The position numbers were made by a program, and so were the translations under genes. The notes under the pieces are model-generated. The model made no database searches. It was not told where the DNA came from and was given only the letters and a program-made list of their open reading frames with translations. Below, piece by piece: positions 19,401 to 31,490 of a stretch of DNA of 64,000 nt (its first letter is position 1; each line of letters opens with the position of its first letter). The DNA is from Closterium sp. NIES-65. Its lineage: Eukaryota > Streptophyta > Zygnematophyceae > Desmidiales > Closteriaceae. Location: the NCBI GenBank assembly GCA_948144175.1, contig CANXME010000291.1, forward strand, positions 1 through 64,000, in the 5' to 3' direction.

Positions 19401-22400
19401 AAAACAGGCTCCGCTCCTCCTTCAGCACTGCGCAGTCCGCCGCCCAGTGGCTGCCGCCCACCCCGCACCAAAGACAAAAGTACAGCTCCTCTTTTGTCCA
19501 TCCCATCCTCCTCACCCGCTTCACCTCCCTCACCATCCTCGCCACCCCCACCATCCCCTCGCTGCCCACACTCTTGCAGTCCTTGTCTCCCCCACCACCC
19601 CTCTCACTCCCTTTACCGTCCTCGTCTCCCCCACCACCCCTCTCACTCCCTTTACCCTTCTCTTTGCACTCTCTCCTCTTCCCCTCCTCCAGCCCTGCTC
19701 CCTCCTCCCCTCCTCGCATCTCCTCCTTCCCACTCCCCTCTTCGCCCCCTCCTTCTTCCATCCCTCTTCCCTCCCTCCCTCCTTCCCCTTCCCCTTCCCC
19801 ATTACTCCGACATCCTCCCACCAAAACTCCTCCCAACACCTCTCCACCGCTCTCAACCCAGTCACACAGCCGTGCAACCAGCACAAGCACCTCTCCATCG
19901 CGGGTTTCAGAGCACCTCAGTACAGTGTGCCCCACCGCCCCACAGAACATGCACTGTGGAGAGTCAATCCCAGTCCCAATGCCAATCCCAACGCCATTCC
20001 CAACTTTGACCTCCAACTCCTCCTGGTGTTCAGTTCTCAAACTTCTCCTGGTAGGATTAACCAAGTCCCGCGACTCTCCCTGCTCCTCCTTTCCTTCTCG
20101 CTTGAGAATTCCCCCTTCCTCCTGCTGTCTGCTTTCCTCCCTCCTCTCGCCTTCCATTTCCTCCATCTCCTCGCCCTCCTCCTCCATCTCCTCTACCTCC
20201 TCCTCCTTCTCCTCCTCCCCCGCATCCTCCTTCTCCTCCTCCACCTCCCCCTCTACCCATCCAGACAAACCCAGGTCGCGCTCTTGCTGTCCAATCAGCT
20301 CATGCCACGTAGCAGCATCCTGAAGCCACGATCTGATAGCTGCCACGTTGGCAGAGTGGTGCGACCAGCTGAGAGACTGGGGCCCAGGAGAGGGAGGGAG
20401 AGACGGTGGGTAGAGGGGGCTATTGAGGAGGAGGTGGGGAGGTGGGGAGAAGTCAGTGCGGAAATGAGGTGGCTGATTTGCCTCAGCTGAGGGAGGCGGA
20501 GGTGGGGAGGGAGAGGGAGGAAGCTGTAGGTTTGGACGTTGAGGGCTGAAGGGAGCAGCAGGAGCAGCAGCAGGAGCAGCAGGAGCAGCAGGAGCAGCAG
20601 CAGCAGCAGCAGCGGAATCAGAAGCCAGAGCAGGAGCATGAGCAGCAGCTGCACCACCAGGATCCCCATCACCGAGAGAAGCAGCAGCTGCTACATCATC
20701 ATCATCATCAGCAGCAGTAGCAGCAACAGCAACAGCAGCTAAATCAGCAGCACAGCCAGAAGCATCACCAGAAGCATCATCAGCAGCAGCTGGCAGCATA
20801 TCAACATCATCCACAGAACCCGCCTCAACGGAGTGTGAGGGCCTGGCGCCCTCCTGCTCCTCGTCCAGCACTGCCCTCCGCGCCACTGCTCTCGCTATCA
20901 GACACGCCCTCTCCACCAACCCTCCCTGCTCGCCCTCTCCCTCTCCACATTGCTCCCCACCGCAGCCGCCACCAGCAGCATCAGCACCAGTACCAGCACC
21001 GGTACCAGCTCCAGCACCATCGCCAGCGCCAGCAGCATCACCACCACCAGCGCCAACAGCAGCATCAGCAGCACCACCACCAGCACCACCAGCAGCAGCA
21101 CCAGCAGCAGCACCACCACCACCACCAGCACATCTCCTCTGCCGTTTGCCTCTGCGTTTCCTGCTCCACACCTCGCCAGGCACCGCCCTCTTCTGTGCAG
21201 AGGCACCAGCACACCTGCTGGCTGCAAACATCGAGTCTGACGCAGCCGCTCCCGCTCCCACTCCTGCTGCTGCTCCCGCTCCCGCACCCGCTCCCACTGG
21301 TGCTGCTGGTGGTGCACGAACGCACGATCCTGCTGCCTCCACTGCTCTCCGCCTCGACGGTTGGCGCCTGCCTGTGAGGAACGGAGAGAACCGAGGAATG
21401 CTTGCTACCAAGTGTTTTGCTGCTTCTGCTGCTTCTGCTGCACCCACTTGCTGCTGCTCATCCTGCTGCTGTCTCTCCTGCTGCTGTCTCTCCTCCTGCT
21501 GCTGCTGCTGCTCTAGCTGCTGATGACCCATTTCGTTTCGAAGTCCCGCAATATCCCCTCCTCCTGCCTCCCTCGCAACGCGAACCAGTTGCACTCGTCC
21601 CTCCATATCCTGCCCGCCCAATCCCAAGCCTGCCACCTGCTGTGGTGCTGCTAGTAGTAACCCCTGCTCCCCTCCCCTCCTCCCAACCCCACCTTCTCCC
21701 CTCTCGCCCCCACTTATGTCAAATGCCAAACGAGGCCCGATCAACCGCTCTATCCAGCTCGCCCCGTTTCCCCTCCCCACTGATCCCCTCCCCCCACTTC
21801 CCCTTCCCCCCATTCCACTCCCCCCGCTTCCCCTTCCCCCGCTTTCCCTCCTCCCACCTCCACCACTTCTCACTCCCACTGCTTCCTCAGCAGCCCCTTC
21901 CCCTTCCCCTTGCCCCGATCCTGCTCCTGCCCTTGCTACTCCAGGGGGAGGCTCTACCCTCAATGCAGCAGGGGGAGGCTCTATCTGTTGATCGTCTGTG
22001 CCCTGTTCCGTCACCACGCCCAGGCCGCTGCCACCCAGGCCACTGCCGCCCAGGCCACTGCCGCCCAGACCACTGCCGCCCAGGCCACTGCCGCCCAGAC
22101 CATTACCGCCCAAGCCGCTGCCGTCACCCAAAACGCCTGAAACACCACCACGAATGCCACCTGACGACCCAGCTGCAACACCGCCTGCGATTCCACCTGA
22201 AGCACCACCTGCGATTCCACCTGAAGGCCCGCCCAGAATTCCAAGAAACCCTAAATCAGGGACAGGGCAGCTGTTGCTCCCCACCCCACCGCTGCCACTG
22301 TTGGCATGCCTCCGCCCATATCCTCCCACGCCCCCTACCCTCTCCGCACCCCCTTCCCTGCCCAAGACCCCTGGCCCTTCCACAACACCTTGGCCTCTCG

Positions 22401-23840
22401 CATTGCGTCCTCCCCCCTGCCCACTCACGTTGTTCCCCGCCCCTTGCTCCCTTACAAACCTTCTCCTACGGGAGAACTGCAGAGGACTTTGCCCCAGTCT
22501 CGTCCGTGCCTCGCCCCTCCCTCCCCTACCTCCCCTGCTTCCTACCACCACCCCCTGGGCCTGGTTCCCTCCTCTTCCCCCACCCGCCTCTCCCTGCGGA
22601 CTACTCCCACTTGCCCTCCTCCTCCTCCTCCTCCTTGCCTCAAAGCTCCCTCTGCTGCCGCCTCCAGAGCTCCCCCCGTCCCTCCCCTGCAGCAACCGCA
22701 GCACCAGCCTATCCCTCTCCCTCCGCCCCCTAGGCCTATTACCACTAACGCCACTAACGCCCCTAACGTCCCTAACGTTCCTAACTCCCCTAACGTCCCT
22801 AGTGTTCCTTACGCCCCTTCCGCCTCTAACGCCTGTAACATCCCTCTGCCTCTCCTCCCTCTCCTCTCCCCCCTGTCTCTCCCTCTCCCCACTCTCCGCT
22901 CCCTCCCTCTCCCGCTCCGCCCTCTCCCCGTCCCCCTGCCTCTCTCGTCCCCTCCTCTCCACCCCTTCCGCCAACGCACCGCCTCTGCTCCCCTCCTCCT
23001 CCCCTGTTGCGAACTCACTGCTCCCCCCCTCCCCTTCATCCGCTGTGAAACTCCCCTGCGAGGTCCACCCCTCGCCCTCCCCGAGGCTCTCCCTCAGATG
23101 CATCAACAGAGACCCTGTGGGCACCTCGCCTTCTCCTTCCCTACCCGCTCTCCCTCCCACTCTTCCTACTGCCCCCGCTCCTCCCACTCCTCCCATTCCC
23201 TCTACTCCCCTCACTGCTCCCCCTTGCGTTTGCTGCCAGAACCCTGGCATTCTAAACGCCTGCCCTTGCCGTCCCTCGCCTCCTTGAAGCCCCAACTGCG
23301 GCCGCCACAGCCCCTGCTGCCCCAGCTGCCGTTGCTGCCGCTGCTGCCCGTGCTGCTGTGCACCTGGGAGTGCGAGAGGCCCAGGAACGGAGAGCTGGTC
23401 TTCTGACTCTGCTGCCGCTGCCACTGCCAGTGCATGCTCGTCTGAACCCCCACTGTCGCCCGCTGGCACCTCTATGGGCTCTGGTCTCGCCCTTGGGCGA
23501 CGTGTCGTGGTGGGGGTGAGGGCAGTGGCAGGAGGGGGAGCAGTGACAGGAGGAGGAGCAGTGGCAGGGGGGAAAGCAAGAGGCGCAAGATCAGCAGCAA
23601 GGACCGCAAGAGAAGCAGCAGCAGCCGCGGGAGCAGCAGCAGCAAGAGGTGAGGTGGCAGAAGCAACGGGTGAGGTGGCAGCAGCAACGGGTGAGGTGGC
23701 AGCAGCACCAGGTGAGGTGGCAGCAGTGCCCACGGCTGCTGCAAGATCCGTATTGGGATGGTCAGCAGCAGTCACAGCACGAGTGGTGACAGGAGGGGCA
23801 GCATAAGCGGCAGCAAGGACAACAGGAGCAGCAGCAGGAC

Positions 23841-23886
<46 letters not shown>

Positions 23887-24029
23887 TGGCACGGGCTCAT
23901 ACGGATCGTTGACCTTATTCAGCCCTGTAGTCTCATCATTGGGCTCATAGGCGCCAGCCAAAGCAGGCAGAAACGCGTGCTCTGTTGCAGAATGGGTACG
24001 TTTCGGTGCCATTACCGCCAATCCTACTT

Positions 24030-24079
<50 letters not shown>

Positions 24080-27000
24080 CCACCACCACCAGCTGCTGCA
24101 GCATCAACCACTGGCGTTGCCTTCCATGCTGTTGCGTGGTCTGCGTCAGCAGCAACCTCTCTGGCTATACATTCGCCAGTTACAAGAGCTTGCAGCACAA
24201 CCTGCTCTGACACGCTACCACCGCACAACTGGGAAGGCGTGTCAGCCGTTTCAGGCCCAGCTACCCTGCCCTCTGAGACCTTGCCTTGAGCTTTTCTCCT
24301 AGCCTCCTCTTCTGTTTCTGCTACTGCGAGCTTGAGCCTTTTGGTGCTTCCCTCAGCGACTAATCCCGGGGGGGCACCAGCAGCACCAGAAGCAGCAGCA
24401 GCAGCAGCAGCAGCAGCGTGCATGGGCGCTCCACACTCCTCGCGTGTTCGTACCTGGTCTACTGCCCGTGGTTTGCTTTTGCTTACCACCCTTGGTTGGT
24501 CCCCTTCCCTTGCTTCACCAACTCTCTGTTGCTGACCCACCGATCTTCCACGGCTTACAGCCCTTACCCACCCCCCAAACGATCCGCCAACTGCTTTCCT
24601 CTGCTGCCGCACCGAGCCCGCCTGTGAGCCGCCTGGTCGGCACAGAGAGCGGTTCAGATGGGTGCTGTGTAACAGTTGGACAGCAGGAGACGGGTCGGCA
24701 GTTGTAGTGGTCGCGGTAGTGGGCAGGGTGGCAGCAGGGGAGGAAGGGGTTGGAGGAGTAGTGAGAGCAACTGTGGTTTGCAAAAGCGGACCGGATGCAA
24801 CGAATTTCGGGAGCGAGGTGTCGCGTGTCATCTCGAGCACAAACGCGTCCCACTCGCCTCCTGCCTTCCCCCTCGCACACTCCCCCCACGCACTCTCCCC
24901 CCTCGCACTCTCCCCCCTCGCACTCTCCCCCTTCTCACCCTCACCCCTCTTCCCACAACCACCACCCTCCTTTTCCCCACTCCCATTCCCACTCCCCTCC
25001 CTTCCCTTCTCCCCACTCCCACTCCCCTCCCTCTCCACAGCACTGCACTTCTCCCTGTAGCCACCCGCCCGGCCTCTACTCCTAGACTCCGTGTCTCCAC
25101 CTATTATCCCTGTCCCCGTCCCTGGTCGCATTCCTACCCCTTCCTCTCCCCCTGCCCCTGTCCCTGCCCCACCTGCGCCTACCCCCCCACCTGTGCACCC
25201 CCGTTCCTCCCCGTCCGCGTCCTCGCCAAACGCCTCCCATCCGCACGACACAGGCACCTCAAACCGCCGCGCCAGTCCCCCAGGCGGAGTTCCCGGGAGA
25301 GGGGTTCCAGCAGCCGGAGTCCCCCCAGGCGGAGTCCGCGGGAGGGGGGCACCAACAGGCGGAGTCCCCGCGGGAGGAGTTCCCCCAGGCGGAGTCCCCG
25401 CAGGTCTCTTTCTCCGCTCCACACGTGACCCAGGCGATTTTCGACCCTGCAACTCCACCCCCTGCTCCCCCTGCCTCCTCTCCCCAACCTGCCTCCCCTC
25501 CGCCCCCTGCCTCCCCTCCCCAGCCTGCCTCCCCTGCTCCCCCTGCTCCCCCTGCTCCTCCAGCTGCCGCTTCCTGTTGCTTTGACTAAAGGCGCAGCCG
25601 CTGGATTGTTGTTTTCTTGACTCTAGAACGTAATCACTCGTCTTGCTTGGGTGAATGTTAACCTTTTCTGTGCTTGCGTCTCTACCAACCTCTCTCCTTC
25701 CCCCGGCCTCCGCAGTTCCGCCTGCTACTCTTCCACCAGCAGGCCCCGCTCCACTTTCTCCTCCCCAGACGTTCCCCCAAACGCCCGCACGTCCATGCCC
25801 ATCCCCTTCCGCCAGCGCCCTTCCGCCCATGCCACCACCGCCCCCCCCGCCTTCCATCATGTACGACCGACCATACTCCCCCTCCCCTCGCCCGCCGCTG
25901 GCCCACCCGTCGCTCTTCCCCCTGCTGCTCGAGCTCCCGCTTCCCGCTCCCCTGGTTCCGCGCCCGTCCCCCTGCTCCCCTCTCTGGAGCCCCTGCTCAC
26001 TTGCGGAACCAGGAGCGGTGGCGGAAGGAACGCCTCCGCGCGCAGAGGCGCACAACGACCGAGACCCTGATCTTGACCCCGACTGCGGAATCTTGAACTC
26101 GCCCCCTCTCACCCGCAGATCCGCGGAAGTTCTCCCCTCGCTCCGCTGCCCGCGCGAGGTACCCGCACTGCCTAGCGCCCTGCTAACCGGCGTACCAAGG
26201 GCCTTGAGAATACTCTGAGGCGGGTAACTTAATTCCCCAACGGCTGCCCGGCTGCAGCTCCTGCTCCGTACCACACTTGGCGGCGGGTTAGTTAAACTCC
26301 TGGGAACTGACAGGCTCCGCCTTATCAGGCCTTCCGCTTGCGTCATTTGAGGCGGTTGAGAGGGATGAGAAGGTTCAAAGGGTTGAGTCTCTTGGGTCGG
26401 CTTAGCCGGTTGAGTGGTATAAATCGGTCGAGAGGGATGAGAGGGTTGAGTCCGTTGTGTCGGTTCCCAGGCTGAGCGCCGCTTGAGCAACCGCGCCGTC
26501 TCCAATCCCTCGCGCTCATCCCCGCCACTACGGTCCCCGAATCTCCCGCCTTCCCCTCTCTCCCGCCCCAGCGACTTAAGGTTCGGTCCATGTGCCTGAC
26601 TAGGAAACGCGGTGACGGCGGCGGAGGCGGAAGCGGAAGCGGCGGCAGAAGCGGAAGCGACGGCGGGAGCGGAGGCGGAAGCAGAAGCGGAACCTGTAAG
26701 AAACGCCGGGCCTTGCCACAAGTCGTAGCGCTCTCTGCCACCAGTCCGCCCACCCCGCCGACGCTGCACGTTCCGCTCGGACTCATCCGCCGCCGCTCCG
26801 GTTTTTCGCGCTGACGAAGCCGATATAAGCTGAGGTTGCGCGGGAAATGCGGGTGCTACGGGCACGCTGCCAATCCCCCCAGCCAATTCCGCCATCAGGG
26901 CTATCGCCGCCCAGTCTTCCCAGCCCGGGGGAACACCCCCTAGCGCCATCGGCGCTGTCAGCGCAACAGGCGCTGCTGCAGACGTCGCGCCAGCGGGGGC

Positions 27001-28074
27001 TGCGGGGAAAGCGGGAAGGGGGGGCGTAGAACCCGTGGCGGGAGATGAAAGGGGGAAGAGCGGAAGCAGTCGGGAGGTTGCTGGGCTTCCGCCACTATCC
27101 CGCCCGCGGCTTCCGCTGCCCTCACGCCCGCGACTTCCGCTCCCCTCACGCCCGCGACTTCCGCTCCCCTCACGCCCGCGACTTCCGCTCCGCTCAACCA
27201 GAGGCGCCCACGCGCTGAGATACGGGTGCGCGGCCTCCTGTCCCCGTTTGCCCGTCGGGAAAGCTGCGTCCCGCGAAGCCTCTGCGCGCGCGTCTGTAGC
27301 AGTTTGCTGAAGCGGTTGCGGTTCGATCCCCGTGATTGGTCCCAGCTGAGGTGGGTTACTCCAGAGCATTGTACGGGGCACGGCCATTGGCCCGGACGGC
27401 GTCGCCACGTCAGACGACGCCGCGTCAGCTACTGCAGTCGAAATCGTTCTAGCAGTTACAGACCCAACAGCTTCGGATGACCCCAGTCGGTGCCTCGTAG
27501 GAAATTCATGCGAGCCTGCAGATCGTCCTAACGACGGTCCCGTTGGAGACGGCGCGAAAACCGGTCCTTGAGAAAACAGCCTCGATCTCAGTCCGTTATT
27601 CTCGGCAGGTAATAAAGACTCTGAGCCTGACCGAGGCTCTGATTGCCAGCCTAGGCGATGCTCTGGTAGCGAGCCCGAGCCACGCGTTGAGAGAGGTCCT
27701 ACACACGGTCCTTTTGAAGATGGTGTGGACATTAGCGGGTCGTGGCTAAACGGTGCTGAAACCGACGGTAGCGGTCCTGAAAATGGCGGCGGTTGAGCGT
27801 GTGAGGCCGGGGATACAAGAGACTGGACGAACGGCTGGCCTATCAGGTCAAACGTGAGGTTCTGTGCTACAGGAAAAGCTTTGCTCTTTGGTGCGGCGTC
27901 GTGCATTGGAGTCGCCTGGACGGGTCGCTCGGAGGCAGCAGGACACGACGAGTCCATCGCGACCGTTGGTTCGGCGAACGGAGCGTTGAGATGCGGTGGG
28001 GTCAGAGGTCTAGGCGAATCGTGTCGGCTATTCCAGCCAGTGTCAGGATTCCAGGTCCAATGAGAATTCTCCAT
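16451..28074 (-). CDS. Giant zinc-knuckle and Plus3-domain protein, 4 exons
   Basis: Exons 28074-18248 (9,827 nt), 17517-17402 (116), 17000-16747 (254) and 16570-16451 (120) join in consistent phase with GT-AG borders, giving about 3,438 residues and a TGA stop. Exon 1 is disordered: Gly/Ser/Arg, Pro-rich and poly-Ala tracts (near residues 1330 and 1400). Two CCHC knuckles follow, CMFCGAVGHTVLRC (about 2707) and CLWCGVGGSHWAADC (about 2865). Across the exon 1-4 joins come LLEAVEGARLSRRDFQR, CFLRLRLGRKGEHMGGTGY, LSNKPFLE and a C-terminal KLHERRSWK. From memory this matches a land-plant family with paired knuckles and a Plus3 (Rtf1-type) fold that has FLRLRLG, GTGY and SN-FLE motifs; a nuclear role is inferred. 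The ATG is the first in a frame that stays open for 9.8 kb. Exon 1 is much longer than I expect for the family. Confidence 0.8.
17257..17330 (-). repeat. Partial copy of exon 17517-17402 (donor side)
   Basis: The sequence coding GEHMGGTGYCMGRIT and its GTGCG donor is repeated in the intron downstream of the intact exon. Confidence 0.75.
17635..18200 (-). repeat. Partial copies of exon 2 (acceptor side) and of the exon 1 end
   Basis: At about 17690-17635, 17820-17770 and 17985-17935 the acceptor CAG and the first 40-50 bases of exon 17517-17402 recur with a period near 150 bp. At about 18190-18150 a copy of the LPGVLLEA-coding end of exon 1 appears. None has a complete exon. Confidence 0.7.
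19188..19315 (-). repeat. 18-bp coding repeat in the giant exon
   Basis: Units of ggggccggcaggggcagt encode repeated (T/A)-A-P-A-G-P steps in the protein. Similar coding repeats occur at about 22020-22125 (GLGGS type), 25290-25400 (PPGGT type) and 27110-27190 (GSRGRE type). Confidence 0.85.
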
Positions 28075-29814
28075 TGTAACTATACGGCTTGTATAAATCC
28101 TCTCGACCGGCTTTCTCGGGAGAGTGCCTAATGTGCGCTTCGGGGGGTGTCAGTCTATGGAGCTTATTACACTACTGCTTGTAAAGGCCTCTGGAATGGG
28201 ACACACTCTGTACTGGCTAGTAATGGTTTCTCAGAACTCATAAGAAAAAACTACTTGCCTCGCGTAGAAGCCTGTGGAATGGGACACACTCGTTTTGCAC
28301 GACCTCGTACTGGGAGAAATGAGTGAGAGGGAAGCAAAGAGACGCGCGGCTGACGCAACAGCTAAGTTACTCCGCTGGTACGCACAGGTCTTTCTTCGAT
28401 TCTGCCAGTCCAGCAGATCATAAAAGGACAAAATCCATCATTTTCCTTCCGCTCAGCATTTGTTTCTGCTTCTTTATGGCAAATGTAAGAGCAGGACGTG
28501 TTTTTTTTATGAATTTATGATGTCTCACCGCAAGTCACGCTCCATCACAGACACTAAGGAAACCGTCGATTGCAATCGTCACGTGGCTCTCGTCTCATCC
28601 TGGTAACAACCCCAATGCCAGACGAACCGCGACCCAATGAGAAGGGTGTGGCCGTCGAGTCGCCTTCGCTGGCATAAGGGAACCTCGAGAACAAACCCTT
28701 TTTGCCATAGCGGTGGCTGTAGAGCGGATGCCTGGAGTGTGTGTTGTGGCTGGCTGCTGGCAAAAAAGGGAGTTTCCTTTTCACGCGGAGGCGGCACGGT
28801 AGAAGCTGAGCAAGAGTGTCCGTCGGTCCTAAAGTGAAAGAGATCTCTTCCAACAGGCCGCATCCATTCACCCGCAAGAGATTTCGCTGGGGGCACTGCT
28901 GCCGAATCCTCCTCACGAGGAAACCCTCGTCACGCAATGAGAGCTTGCTGGGAAAACCCAATCCCAATGCTGCCTAATCTTGATTTTTCATGTCCCGCGC
29001 AACAGACGCATGTGATGATCCATGTGAATCTCACGTGATGCGCTTGTAAAAACGAATCAGCAGTCGACAGCTCGAACTGTCTGACTTGTGAAAAGCTCCT
29101 GGAAGCAAGCCCCTCGATATTTGACCTCGATGATTTTCTGTTGAACTCGTTTGCTTTTCCGAGATACCCAGTTGTAGACAAAAGAAATCCCAGTTGTCGG
29201 GAAACCAACTTATGGGTGGACATTTTTTTCTTTACGGAAATAGGGAAATCCTCTGATTGATCGCGAAATCCACAGATAGACAGGAACTTGGTTCTGGATG
29301 GGTTGTGTTCCTTTTCCTTTTTGGGCCAATGATCGCTTCAGAAAGTAGGCAATCGCCAGCCTTTTCAGCATTTTGGTGAAGGGACAAGCTCCAACGCGTG
29401 GCAGTATCAGAAGCACCTGGCCAATAGATCGGTCTAGAAAATGTGAAACAGCGCTTTGAAAGTTCCGTAACTGTTCATCAAAAGCAGCTGAGCACGGTAT
29501 AGTGCAATCTAAAGCGGTTCTACCACCTCGTCACTTTCAAACTAAACTCATCAGTACGAACTGAATATTGCAATTTTCTAAAGGGGCTTAGATGCACTGT
29601 ATATTTTTTAATTTAATTTCTTATTTCTTTTTATCTTTATATGGGTTTATAATTTCACAAACAACTGCCACTGGTGCTAGAATTTTTTGCTATTGTGTTT
29701 TCTTGTATGAAACATACTAGACAACACGACAGGCTTCACTCATGGTGAAATCGGAGACAATGTTGGGGAGTACTGTGTATCTGGCTGTGCAGATCATTCG
29801 ACCCTGAAACATGT
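28075..29814. other. 5' flank of the giant gene
   Basis: No supported gene. A segment containing ctggaatgggacacactc type sequence occurs twice (around 28190 and 28270). AT-rich stretches lie near 28430-28520 and 29600-29660. The promoter and 5' UTR of the minus-strand giant gene should be here, but I cannot point to a convincing core promoter. Confidence 0.4.
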
Positions 29815-29819
29815 GGTTG

Positions 29820-30146
29820 TGTAAGGAATTTTCTCGGCATTCCTTACGGAGCCGACTACATCGCGTACAGCAACAGCCGATTGTTCGCCCGTTACTGCTA
29901 ACGGAACTTCGCCGACTTCGCGCGAACTGTTTTACCAAACCTCGCACTGCTGGCATGGCCGTATCGGCCTACGCTTCGGGACTAGCCCGAGCCTCGCTCA
30001 ACCGTAGCACTAGCAAGCTCGCACGCACCGCGTTACCGTTTTGCATGTTTCGCGTATAAATGTTCGCTCATGCCTTCGCTCACATTTTGTACTCGTTTGA
30101 CACCTTAGTGCAATTCTCGCTACCTCGATTCATTGCACCCGTAACA
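29820..30146 (+). repeat. 5' LTR of gypsy A-2
   Basis: 327 bp, TGTAAGG to GTAACA, with the same TATAAA box as A-1 at about 30055. Confidence 0.95.
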
Positions 30147-30329
30147 CTTGGTTATCAGAGCCCCTTTCTTTCGGACCGCGCATCTCCGCACACCAGGAAA
30201 TCAACTTTTGATTTTTCACTCGAAGGGACTCACGCACCTTAGCCCCTAGGAGCCGCTGTCCTCGCGTTCTCTCATAAACGCGTGCAGCCACGACTGCGCC
30301 TAGACTAAGACGAGCCGACGCCCTTCGTC

Positions 30330-31490
30330 ATGGCCGAGAATATCGACGTCACCACTCTCACGCAGGAGCGTTTGAACGATTTGCTGCGACAACTGCACGA
30401 AAGCTCCGAGGAAATCGCGGCATTGACGGCAGAACGCTCATCACTGCAAAATGACCTCATGAGAGCACAATCCCAAGCACCTGGCACTCCGATTCAACCT
30501 GCACCCTCAACATCACAACACGGGAGTGTGGGGCAACCCGCGAGCGCGGCCAGTGATGGCGTCGTCCGCCCCGACGGAGACGACGACCACGGCACGACAC
30601 ACCCCAGAGCGACGCCTGCGGCCCCAAGTCAGCCTCGCGTCACGATTTCGGCACCAACCCATGATTCGGGACTGCCGTCACCGATGCTGCTGAAGCCGCA
30701 GCGCCCGCCATGCTTTGACCCGAGTCAACGGGGTGGTCCTACCGTTCAGGCGTGGTTATTCACAATGAATGTTTTCTTCGACGCCAACTACGTCTCGGAG
30801 GACTCGGCGAAGATTCGATACGCCGTGTCGTTGCTGCGAGGACCCGCCATGGACTGGTGGCGCGTCATCGTCACGAAGCCGACCGACTACGCGACACTAC
30901 CGACACGGGAAGGACAAACCGGACCCTGGGCGCCGTCGTATTTCGTGGAGGTGCCCCAGTATCGCACGTGGGACGCGTGGTGCGCAGGTCTGCGCGCTCG
31001 ATTTGAGCCAATCGCGGCCTCGATCTCGGCGCGACAGAAGCTCCGCACTTGGCGCCAACTCGGTTCCGTCCAGGATTACACGAGCGGATTTCTGGCGCTA
31101 TGCGAGCAGGTGGGCTACATGCATGAGAGCGAACGCATCGACCGCTACATCGGCGGCCTGAAGCAGGACATCGCTCAGGAAATCCAGCTTCGCGGCGTCA
31201 CTGAGTTTCAGGAAATTCTCGCTATGGCGGAGAAGCTCGACTTCTTTCGCCGACCGAGACCGGGGTCCTACGGAAACAACACCTGGGGACATCGGCCTCG
31301 TGGGACGAACGAGAGCGCCACGATACGCGCCGTCGCCGCAAATGCCGCTGCCGCACCGTTCAAAGGGCGCTGCTTTGCGTGCAATCGGCCGGGACATCGC
31401 AAGAGCGAATGCCCGGAAAACGCTAAGGGAAAGGGGGAAGCTGAGCAGCAGACACAGACCAAGCAGCAGGGAAACGCTGGAAGTCAGTAG
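30330..31490 (+). CDS. gag: Gag of gypsy A-2
   Basis: 386 residues, nearly identical to A-1 Gag but three residues shorter in the early coiled-coil region (a 9-nt deletion before SQAPGTP). The zinc knuckle CFACNRPGHRKSEC is intact. The GGGAAAC heptamer at 31469-31475 and the overlap with the pol frame are conserved. Confidence 0.93.
   Translation: MAENIDVTTLTQERLNDLLRQLHESSEEIAALTAERSSLQNDLMRAQSQAPGTPIQPAPSTSQHGSVGQPASAASDGVVRPDGDDDHGTTHPRATPAAPSQPRVTISAPTHDSGLPSPMLLKPQRPPCFDPSQRGGPTVQAWLFTMNVFFDANYVSEDSAKIRYAVSLLRGPAMDWWRVIVTKPTDYATLPTREGQTGPWAPSYFVEVPQYRTWDAWCAGLRARFEPIAASISARQKLRTWRQLGSVQDYTSGFLALCEQVGYMHESERIDRYIGGLKQDIAQEIQLRGVTEFQEILAMAEKLDFFRRPRPGSYGNNTWGHRPRGTNESATIRAVAANAAAAPFKGRCFACNRPGHRKSECPENAKGKGEAEQQTQTKQQGNAGSQ

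Noticed and set aside
18598..26218. Plus-strand open frames of 200-630 codons opposite the giant exon
   Set aside because: They are antisense of the GC-rich low-complexity minus-strand exon, show Ser/Pro/Leu runs without motifs, and are not continued by plausible exons.
28554..28967. Minus-strand open frame of 137 codons upstream of the giant gene
   Set aside because: No motif, no splice context, and overlapping alternative frames; composition like the surrounding non-coding DNA.
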